From Clostridiales bacterium UBA6386 (GTDB lineage Bacteria > Bacillota > Clostridia > Oscillospirales > Oscillospiraceae), in the NCBI GenBank assembly GCA_002437585.1, contig DJQM01000011.1, positions 1-5,133 on the forward strand: a stretch of 5,133 nt of DNA, given 5' to 3'. The notes beneath the pieces were generated by a model, which did no database searches, was not told the origin of the DNA, and saw nothing but the letters and a program-made list of their open reading frames with translations. The position numbers were made by a program, and so were the translations under genes. Positions 1-4,732 of the stretch are shown in pieces; the first letter of the stretch is position 1; each line of letters opens with the position of its first letter.

Positions 1-111
1 GATCCCTCCGGGGGCAAGGTTCTTGTCCCGGCAAGAACCTTGAGAAGAAGCCGGCTCAAGGGGCACTGCCGAAAAGCCGCCCCCTTGAGAATCCCCCGGC
101 CGCACCGCCGG
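1..111. repeat. Cluster of overlapping inverted repeats, non-coding
   Basis: This stretch has several complementary segments and no credible gene. CAAGGTTCTTG (15-25) is perfectly complementary to CAAGAACCTTG (32-42) across a 6-base loop. CTCAAGGGG (55-63) is complementary to CCCCTTGAG (81-89). CCTTGAG at 38-44 can also pair with CTCAAGG at 55-61, so the first and second hairpins compete with a third. CCGGC (96-100) and GCCGG (107-111) form a small last stem. CCTTGAGAA occurs twice, at 38-46 and 83-91. No T-run follows either large stem, so a simple intrinsic terminator is unlikely. The pattern resembles interspersed palindromic intergenic repeats, but only one copy is visible here, so that reading is inference. 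Confidence 0.5.
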
Positions 112-205
112 AACTGCGTCAAAATATTTCGGATTGCTATGGGCTGTTTATTGGAGACATTCGGAGGGAACGAGGGCTGTAGTTGTTTTTTGAGGGATTT
201 TCTGG

Positions 206-231
206 CAGTGCCGCACAATTGTGCGGCACTG
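206..231. repeat. Perfect 26-bp palindrome (hairpin or operator-like)
   Basis: The 13 bases CAGTGCCGCACAA (206-218) are followed immediately by their exact reverse complement (219-231), centred on CAATTG. As RNA this would be a very stable GC-rich hairpin with a short AATT tip. Only a mixed TCCTTGTGTATT follows on the + strand, and on the - strand an A-rich stretch follows, so a canonical terminator U-tract is missing on both sides. It could be an imperfect terminator of the gene to the left of the window, or a binding site for a dimeric regulator about 65 bp upstream of the -35 box. The palindrome is certain; its role is not. Confidence 0.6.
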
Positions 232-261
232 TCCTTGTGTATTCTATACAAAAAAGGCGAA

Positions 262-290
262 ACCAGATTGCTGGAATCTGTGGTGTTTTT
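262..290 (+). terminator. Weak terminator-like hairpin upstream of the liv promoter
   Basis: CAGATT (264-269) pairs with AATCTG (275-280) around the loop GCTGG. After GGTG (282-285) a run of five T follows at 286-290. The stem is only 6 bp and moderately AT-rich, so termination would be weak. It sits directly before the -35 box at 295 and could help insulate the operon from upstream transcription. An A-run at 250-255 could serve as the tract for the opposite strand, but it is about 8 bases from the stem. Confidence 0.25.
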
Positions 291-294
291 CTCG

Positions 295-323
295 TTGACA
301 AATGTCCTCACCTGAGATACAAT
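295..323 (+). promoter_or_regulatory. Sigma-A promoter of the liv leader/operon
   Basis: TTGACA (295-300) is a perfect -35 hexamer. After exactly 17 bp comes TACAAT (318-323), one mismatch from the TATAAT consensus. Transcription would begin near 329-331, leaving about 25 bases before the leader ORF at 355. This is the only convincing promoter I see in the window. It would drive the leader and, past the terminator at 511-543, the whole operon. The strong core fits a system controlled after initiation, although a repressor site cannot be excluded. Confidence 0.85.
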
Positions 324-354
324 ACACCCAAGCAAACCGAAGGAGGTACCGCGT

Positions 355-486
355 ATGAAGACCCGCAATGAACTGAATCTGCACGCGCTGTGCCCCGTCG
401 CCCGAATTCGCGGCCTGCGGAACGCTGCCCATGCGGCAGGGTTTGTGTGCCTGCTGCCTGTACGAATTATTATGTCACGGGCGTAA
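355..486 (+). CDS. Putative 43-aa leader peptide of the liv operon
   Basis: A small ORF runs from ATG 355 to TAA 484-486. It starts about 25 bases after the predicted transcription start and has a near-perfect Shine-Dalgarno, AGGAGGT at 341-347, 7 bases before the ATG, so translation is likely. The peptide starts MKTRNELNLH and has no domain, signal peptide or family that I recognise. Residues 31-39 read V-C-L-L-P-V-R-I-I: six of nine are Val, Leu or Ile, the likely cargo of the transporter encoded downstream. The stop codon lies inside a segment able to pair with the arm of the terminator at 511-543. I infer a regulatory leader whose translation speed senses charged branched-chain tRNAs. It could instead be a small functional peptide or a chance ORF, although the promoter and SD argue against chance. 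Confidence 0.6.
   Translation: MKTRNELNLHALCPVARIRGLRNAAHAAGFVCLLPVRIIMSRA
425..439 (+). other. Small hairpin inside the leader ORF
   Basis: CTGCC (425-429) pairs with GGCAG (435-439) around a CATGC loop. An alternative register pairs CCTGC (414-418) with GCAGG (436-440). It lies just before the branched-chain codon run at 445-471 and could act as a pause element for RNA polymerase, as in classical attenuators. Five base pairs is weak evidence. Confidence 0.25.
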
Positions 487-521
487 CCGGATTTTCCGTA
501 TGTATGGAGAAGCGGCTGCGC
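481..521 (+). promoter_or_regulatory. Candidate antiterminator (alternative pairing with terminator arm)
   Basis: GCGTAACCG at 481-489 is an exact copy of 528-536, which lies in the 3' arm of the terminator. Both copies can therefore pair with the same partner, CGGCTGCGC at 513-521, through eight pairs including one G-U and with one A-C mismatch. The upstream copy contains the leader stop codon TAA (484-486). A ribosome that reaches the stop would cover this copy and leave the terminator free to form. A ribosome stalled at codons 31-38 (445-468) would leave most or all of it exposed. The repeat is seen directly; the switch is inferred. Confidence 0.5.
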
Positions 522-543
522 AAAAATGCGTAACCGCTTTTTT
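511..543 (+). terminator. Intrinsic terminator/attenuator before livJ
   Basis: The arm AGCGGCTGCGCA (511-522) and the arm TGCGTAACCGCT (527-538) form a 12-position stem with one C-A mismatch and one G-U pair, closed by an AAAA loop. A run of six T follows at 538-543, then ATAGTTTTAT. This is a good rho-independent terminator. It lies between the only visible promoter (295-323) and livJ (577), so some transcripts should stop at about 215 nt and read-through should be regulated or partial. A free-standing small RNA ending here is an alternative. Confidence 0.85.
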
Positions 544-560
544 ATAGTTTTATCTTATCA

Positions 561-567
561 AAAGGAG
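561..567 (+). promoter_or_regulatory. Ribosome binding site that fixes the livJ start
   Basis: AAAGGAG lies 9 bases before ATG 577. The reading frame is open further upstream to an ATG at 526, but that codon lies in the terminator stem-loop, lacks an SD, and would put 17 residues ahead of a normal lipoprotein signal. The ATG at 577 is therefore preferred. Confidence 0.85.
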
Positions 568-576
568 AAAACGAAA

Positions 577-1773
577 ATGAAAAAGTATCTTGCTCTCGCC
601 ATGGCCTTTGTCCTGGTAGCAGCCTGCTTCGCCGGCTGCGGCAACTCCTCTGCGGGAACCGCGACCACGGCTCCCGCTGCCCCCGCCGGTGACGCGGCTT
701 CCGCCGGTACCGGCACTGTGAAGATCGGCATGTCCGGCCCTCTGACCGGCAGTGCCTCCGCCTACGGCCTGGCAGTCCGTGCCGGCATGGAAGTGGCTGT
801 TGAGGAAATCAACGCCAAGGGCGGCCTGCAGATCGACTTCAAGGCCGAGGATGACGAGGCCGACGGCGAGAAGGCCGTTTCCGCCTACAACGCTCTGAAG
901 GACTGGGGCATGCAGGTCATGGCCGGCCAGGTCACAACCGGTTCCGCGCTGGCCGTGGCTCCCGAGTCCGTCGCCGACAACATGTTCAACCTGACCCCCT
1001 CCGCCTCCGCCGAGGATCTGGCTCTGGCCGGCCCCAACATCTTCCAGATGTGCTTCACCGATCCTAACCAGGGTGCTTCCGCCGCCGAACTGGTTTCCAC
1101 CAAGTTCGCCGGTTCCAAGGTCGGCATCATCTACGACTCCTCCGACGACTACTCCTCCGGCCTGTACAAGGGCTTCAGCGAGAAGGCTGCCGAGCTGGGC
1201 GTTGAGATCGTGGCCACCACTTCCTTCACCGCCGACAACAAGGCTGACCTGTCCACCCAGGTGACCCAGTGCAAGGATGCCGGTGCCGACCTGGTGTTCC
1301 TGCCCATCTACTACACCGAGGCTTCTCAGATTCTGTCCTACGCCAATAAAATCGGTTACGCGCCCAAGTTCTTCGGCTGCGACGGCATGGACGGCATTCT
1401 GACCGTGGAAGGCTTCGATACCTCCCTGGCCGAGGGCCTGGTTCTGATGACCCCCTTCGATGCCAACGCTTCCGACGAGGCTACCCAGTCCTTCGTCGCC
1501 AAGTTCAAGGAGAAGATGGATGGCCTGGTGCCCAACCAGTTCGCCGCTGACGGCTATGACGTAATCTACGCGCTGTACACCGCCATGGAGAAGGCCGGAA
1601 TTACCGGCACGGAATCCGCTTCTGACATCTGCACCAAGCTGGAAGAGCAGTTTGCGACTCTGACCGTGGACGGCCTGACCGGCACCGGTATGCACTGGGA
1701 TGCCAACGGCATGATCTCCAAGTCTCCTGCCGCTGTGGTCATCGAGAACGGCGTTTACGTTTCCCTGGCCTGA
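577..1773 (+). CDS. livJ: Branched-chain amino acid ABC transporter substrate-binding lipoprotein
   Basis: This 398-residue protein is the extracytoplasmic receptor that captures leucine, isoleucine or valine and hands it to the LivHM permease. It starts MKKYLALAMAFVLVAACFAG with a short Lys-rich N-terminus and a hydrophobic core. A lipobox F-A-G-C follows, with the lipidated cysteine at residue 21, so the mature protein is probably membrane-anchored as in other Gram-positive bacteria. Residues 22-47 are a flexible Ala/Gly/Thr/Ser/Pro linker. The type I periplasmic-binding fold (Peripla_BP_6 family) begins at V48 with VKIGMSGPLTG and continues to the C-terminus. Segments near 117-126 (GQVTTGSALA) and 140-148 (TPSASAEDL) correspond to the usual ligand-pocket loops. 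The strong GCC/GGC/CTG codon bias suggests high expression. Receptors of this family can also bind amides or other aliphatic amino acids, so the exact ligand is inferred from the neighbouring genes. Confidence 0.95.
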   Translation: MKKYLALAMAFVLVAACFAGCGNSSAGTATTAPAAPAGDAASAGTGTVKIGMSGPLTGSASAYGLAVRAGMEVAVEEINAKGGLQIDFKAEDDEADGEKAVSAYNALKDWGMQVMAGQVTTGSALAVAPESVADNMFNLTPSASAEDLALAGPNIFQMCFTDPNQGASAAELVSTKFAGSKVGIIYDSSDDYSSGLYKGFSEKAAELGVEIVATTSFTADNKADLSTQVTQCKDAGADLVFLPIYYTEASQILSYANKIGYAPKFFGCDGMDGILTVEGFDTSLAEGLVLMTPFDANASDEATQSFVAKFKEKMDGLVPNQFAADGYDVIYALYTAMEKAGITGTESASDICTKLEEQFATLTVDGLTGTGMHWDANGMISKSPAAVVIENGVYVSLA

Positions 1774-1785
1774 TCCCGAATCCCA

Positions 1786-1820
1786 CAGGGGATGGGAGAC
1801 CTTTGGTCTCTCATCCCCTG
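1786..1820 (+). terminator. Long stem-loop after livJ, partial terminator or mRNA stabiliser
   Basis: Positions 1786-1801 and 1805-1820 form a 16-bp stem with a single G-U pair and a TTT loop, starting 12 bases after the livJ stop. The following AAGGGGTTTATT is a poor U-tract, so full termination is doubtful. No good promoter for livH is visible after it. A leaky terminator, or a 3' structure protecting livJ mRNA, would make receptor more abundant than permease, a common arrangement in ABC uptake operons. The hairpin is certain; its effect is inferred. Confidence 0.6.
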
Positions 1821-1849
1821 AAGGGGTTTATTGGCAAGCGTTTTATCGG

Positions 1850-1894
1850 CAGTCTGTGAAAACGCCGGAGAATCTCTGACGCTTTCACAGGCTG
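1850..1894 (+). other. Second intergenic hairpin before livH
   Basis: CAGTCTGTGAAA (1850-1861) pairs with TTTCACAGGCTG (1883-1894) over 12 positions with one T-G wobble, enclosing a 21-base loop. It ends about 17 bases before the livH Shine-Dalgarno and has no T-run after it. It may be an RNA processing or stability element that separates the livJ message from the livHMGF message. Confidence 0.4.
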
Positions 1895-1922
1895 TTGAGA
1901 AATAAGAAAGAGAGGGCTATTC

Positions 1923-2804
1923 ATGAAAATCATTCAGTATCTGATCAACGGCGTCAGCATCGGCTCCGTGTATGCCATCATTGCCCTGGGCTACACCATG
2001 GTTTACGGAATCGCCAAGATGCTGAACTTCGCCCATGGTGACGTGATCATGGTGGGCGCGTACATTTCCTTCTGCGTTACCAATTATCTGGGGCTTCCGG
2101 TGGCGGTGTCCATCCTGGCGGCCATGGCGGTATGCACCGTTTTGGGTGTTCTCATTGAGGGTCTTGCCTATAAGCCCCTGCGGGGCACGCCCAGCCTTGC
2201 GGTGCTGATCACGGCCATCGGTGTCAGCTACTTCCTGCAGAACGCAGCCCAGCTGATCTGGTCCTCCAGCCCCAAGAATTTCACCTCCATCGTAACCTTC
2301 GAGCCACTGCGGCTGGCTGGCGGTCAGCTGGTGGTCACGGGTGAGGTGATCTACACCATCGCCGCTTCCGCCCTGATTATGATCGGACTGACCTGGTTCA
2401 CCACCAGAACCCGAACCGGCAAGGCCATGCGGGCGGTTTCTGAGGATCGGGACGCGGCGCAGCTCATGGGCATCAACGTCAACCAGACCATTTCCATGAC
2501 CTTTGCCATCGGCTCCGCCCTGGCTGCCATCGCCGGCGTGCTGCTGTGCTCCACGGTGCCAACGCTCCAGCCTACCACCGGTTCCATGCCCGGCATCCGG
2601 GCCTTCACCGCCGCCGTCTTCGGCGGCATCGGCTCCATTCCCGGAGCCATGCTGGGCGGCATTTTGCTGGGTATTATCGAGACCTTCAGCAAGGCTTACT
2701 TAAGTCCCCAGTTCAGCGATGCCATCGTGTTCGCCGTGCTGATCGTCATCCTGCTGGTGAAGCCTGCCGGACTGCTGGGCAAGCAGGTTCAGGAGAAGGT
2801 GTGA
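1923..2804 (+). CDS. livH: Branched-chain amino acid ABC transporter permease LivH
   Basis: This 293-residue integral membrane protein forms half of the translocation channel, paired with LivM. Hydrophobic helices run through the whole length. The family's N-terminal signature is clear at residues 27-47 (V-Y-G-I-A-K-M-L-N-F-A-H-G-D, then VGAY). The cytoplasmic EAA-type coupling loop that contacts the ATPases is at about 167-185 (KAMRAVSEDRDAAQLMGIN). A conserved FGGIGSIPGAMLGG segment lies at 233-246. Length matches the usual 290-310 residues. The start is supported by GAGGG at 1912-1916, 6 bases before the ATG. It begins 149 bp after livJ and is followed after 7 bp by livM if ATG 2812 is used. 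No defect is seen. The LivH rather than LivM assignment rests on the N-terminal motif and the gene order. Confidence 0.96.
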   Translation: MKIIQYLINGVSIGSVYAIIALGYTMVYGIAKMLNFAHGDVIMVGAYISFCVTNYLGLPVAVSILAAMAVCTVLGVLIEGLAYKPLRGTPSLAVLITAIGVSYFLQNAAQLIWSSSPKNFTSIVTFEPLRLAGGQLVVTGEVIYTIAASALIMIGLTWFTTRTRTGKAMRAVSEDRDAAQLMGINVNQTISMTFAIGSALAAIAGVLLCSTVPTLQPTTGSMPGIRAFTAAVFGGIGSIPGAMLGGILLGIIETFSKAYLSPQFSDAIVFAVLIVILLVKPAGLLGKQVQEKV

Positions 2805-2809
2805 GGTGG
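2803..2809 (+). promoter_or_regulatory. livM ribosome binding site overlapping the livH stop
   Basis: GAGGTGG begins inside the livH stop codon (TGA 2802-2804) and precedes two consecutive ATG codons at 2812 and 2815, so livM is probably translationally coupled to livH. A GTG at 2806 also opens the frame, but it lies within this SD and would depend on the more distant AGGAG at 2791-2795. Confidence 0.6.
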
Positions 2810-2811
2810 TT

Positions 2812-3882
2812 ATGATGAAAAAGAAACTGACAAAAGAGAAAATCATGGGAGCCTCCACCTACATTCTGGTGACGGTGGCATTCCTGATCCTCCAGCTTCT
2901 CATGAACCAGGGCAAGCTGAGCAGTACCACCAAGGGCTTCCTGGTGCCCGCCTGCGCCTACATCGTGCTGGCGGTTTCCCTGAACCTGCTGGTGGGCATC
3001 TGCGGCGAGCTGAGTCTGGGTCACGCCGGCTTCATGGGCATCGGTGCCTTCTCCGGCGTGATTGTCACCGCGCTGCTGGCACAGGCCGTGCCAAACGGAA
3101 TCCTCCGGCTGGTGATCGCCATGCTGGTAGGCGGCGTGCTGGCGGGGGCTGTCGGATTCCTCATCGGCATTCCTGTCCTCCGGCTCCGGGGCGACTACCT
3201 GGCAATTGTTACCCTGGCCTTCGGCGAGATCATGAAGAACATTTTCGGCAACCTTTACCTGGGCGTGGATGAAGCGGGACTCCACGCTACCATGAGCTCC
3301 GCCGGCCTGACCCTGGGCGAGGGCGGCACCATGATTATCTCCGGCCCCAGAGGTGCCACCGGCATTACCAAGCTTTCCACCTTTGCCGTTGGCTTTGTGC
3401 TGATCCTCTTCACCCTGTTTGTGGTGCAGAACCTCATTAACTCCCGGGAGGGTCGGGCCATCAAGGCCGTCCGGGACAACCGGATCGCCGCCGAGTCCGT
3501 GGGCATCAACGTCACCGCCTTCCGGATGAAGGCCTTCGTGGTCTCCGCGTTCCTGGCAGGCATGGCCGGTGCTCTGTACGCCATGAACTATGGCTCCATT
3601 ACGGCTACCAAGTTCAACTTCAATACCTCCATCAACATTCTGGTCTTCGTGGTGCTGGGCGGCATGGGCAACATCCTGGGCTCCATCATTTCCGCCACGG
3701 TGCTTTACATCCTGCCGGAGGCCATGCGTGGCCTGCAGGACTACCGGATGATCCTCTATGCCGTGGTTCTGATCCTCGTCATGCTCTTTACCTGGTCTCC
3801 CAAGGTCAAGGACACCATGTCCGTGATATCCGACAAGATTTCCGGTATGTGCAAGAAGAAGGAGGCGGGAAGCCATGAATGA
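2812..3882 (+). CDS. livM: Branched-chain amino acid ABC transporter permease LivM
   Basis: This 356-residue membrane protein is the second channel subunit, partner of LivH. A Lys-rich N-terminus (MMKKKLTKEK) is followed by a membrane span, then the LivM hallmark LSLGHAGFMGIGAF at about 67-80. Further motifs are the RLRGDYLAIVTLAFGEI segment at 124-140 and the EAA-type coupling loop at about 214-233 (GRAIKAVRDNRIAAESVGIN). The last conserved span contains DYRMILYAVVLILVMLF, and a charged cytoplasmic tail of about 28 residues follows. A loop of about 25 residues before SGPRGATGI is longer than in E. coli LivM and seems typical of Clostridia homologues, from memory. Start choice is open among GTG 2806, ATG 2812 and ATG 2815; the SD at 2803-2809 favours an ATG. 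The end overlaps livG by 8 bp. Confidence 0.95.
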   Translation: MMKKKLTKEKIMGASTYILVTVAFLILQLLMNQGKLSSTTKGFLVPACAYIVLAVSLNLLVGICGELSLGHAGFMGIGAFSGVIVTALLAQAVPNGILRLVIAMLVGGVLAGAVGFLIGIPVLRLRGDYLAIVTLAFGEIMKNIFGNLYLGVDEAGLHATMSSAGLTLGEGGTMIISGPRGATGITKLSTFAVGFVLILFTLFVVQNLINSREGRAIKAVRDNRIAAESVGINVTAFRMKAFVVSAFLAGMAGALYAMNYGSITATKFNFNTSINILVFVVLGGMGNILGSIISATVLYILPEAMRGLQDYRMILYAVVLILVMLFTWSPKVKDTMSVISDKISGMCKKKEAGSHE

Positions 3883-4732
3883 CTATTCCAAGAAGATTCT
3901 GAAAGTGCCCACCGTGACCTTCGTCCGGGAGCAGGATCAGGGCAAGCAGCCCGTTCTGGACGTGCGGAACCTGGGCATTGACTTCGGCGGCCTGACCGCC
4001 GTGGATAATTTCAACATCACCATCGGCCCCACCGAGATTTCCGGTCTGATCGGCCCCAACGGCGCGGGCAAGACCACCATTTTCAATCTGCTCACCGGCG
4101 TCTATCAGCCCACCCGGGGCTCGGTTCTCGTCAATGGCATTGACATCAAGGGTATGCCGGTGTACAAGGTCAACAAGCTGGGCATCGCCCGTACCTTCCA
4201 GAACATCCGCTTGTTCACGGACATGACGGTTCTGGACAACGTAAAGGTGGGTCTGCATAACTCCATGAAGTGTCCCTTTATTTCCAGCGTTCTCCACCTG
4301 CCAGGCTACTTCAAGGCGGAGAAGCTGGCAAATGAGAAGGCCATGGAGCTGCTGGATTTCATGGGTCTTGCCGAGCACGCCAACGAAAAGGCGGGGAGCC
4401 TGCCCTACGGTGTCCAGCGTCGGCTGGAGATCGTCCGGGCTCTGGCGACCAATCCCTCGATCATCCTGCTGGACGAGCCTGCCGCGGGCATGAACCCCAG
4501 CGAGACCGCCGAGCTGATGCACCAGATCCGCCGGATCCGGGACGCGTTCCATGTGGCGATTTTCCTCATTGAGCACGACATGAACCTGGTGATGAACGTC
4601 TGCGAGGCCATCGCCGTGGTGAACTACGGCCGGATCATCGCCAAGGGCACCCCAGAGGAGATTCAGGCCAATCCCGCGGTCATCGAAGCCTACCTGGGCA
4701 AGGAGGAGAAAAATGCAGATGCTGAAAATTGA
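3875..4732 (+). CDS. livG: Branched-chain amino acid ABC transporter ATP-binding protein LivG
   Basis: This 285-residue cytoplasmic ATPase pairs with LivF to power LivHM. Walker A is GPNGAGKTT at 60-68, the Q-loop glutamine is Q109 (ARTFQN), and the signature region is LPYGVQRRLEIVRAL at 176-190. Walker B with the catalytic glutamate is IILLDEP at 196-202, and the switch histidine is H234 (LIEHDM). The signature reads LPYG instead of LSGG, as is usual for LivG. The A-G-M-N-P D-loop and the C-terminal EEIQANPAVIEAYLG tail also match this family. About 25 residues precede the first strand (VLDVRNLGIDFGG), making it some 30 residues longer than the E. coli protein at about 255. No internal ATG offers a shorter start, and AAGGAGG at 3859-3865 sits 9 bases before this ATG. 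It overlaps livM by 8 bp and livF by 20 bp. Confidence 0.96.
   Translation: MNDYSKKILKVPTVTFVREQDQGKQPVLDVRNLGIDFGGLTAVDNFNITIGPTEISGLIGPNGAGKTTIFNLLTGVYQPTRGSVLVNGIDIKGMPVYKVNKLGIARTFQNIRLFTDMTVLDNVKVGLHNSMKCPFISSVLHLPGYFKAEKLANEKAMELLDFMGLAEHANEKAGSLPYGVQRRLEIVRALATNPSIILLDEPAAGMNPSETAELMHQIRRIRDAFHVAIFLIEHDMNLVMNVCEAIAVVNYGRIIAKGTPEEIQANPAVIEAYLGKEEKNADAEN

Noticed and set aside
40..315. A 91-codon + strand open frame from a TTG codon
   Set aside because: It has no SD, runs through the hairpin cluster, the palindrome and the promoter -35 box, and encodes a peptide with no recognisable feature.
340..353. T-box-like motif: AGGAGGTACCGCG resembles the T-box consensus AGGGTGGTACCGCG
   Set aside because: It lies only about 11 bases after the predicted transcription start, so there is no room for the Stem I specifier domain. 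It lacks the TGG needed to pair with tRNA, and no terminator follows directly. It is explained better as the leader SD and spacer.
526..576. Upstream ATG at 526 as the livJ start
   Set aside because: It lies in the loop of the terminator hairpin, lacks an SD, and would add 17 residues before a normal lipoprotein signal peptide that has its own SD at 561-567.
550..1695. A 381-codon open frame on the - strand opposite livJ, with similar long antisense frames opposite livH, livM and livG
   Set aside because: These arise from the strong G/C third-position bias of the real genes, which removes stops on the opposite strand. The translations are repetitive, Gly/His/Gln-rich and domain-free, and they lie over unmistakable liv genes.
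1895..1923. Possible livH promoter: TTGAGA (1895-1900), 17 bp, TATTCA (1918-1923)
   Set aside because: The -10 match is weak and transcription would start inside livH after its SD and start codon, so it could not give a useful livH message.
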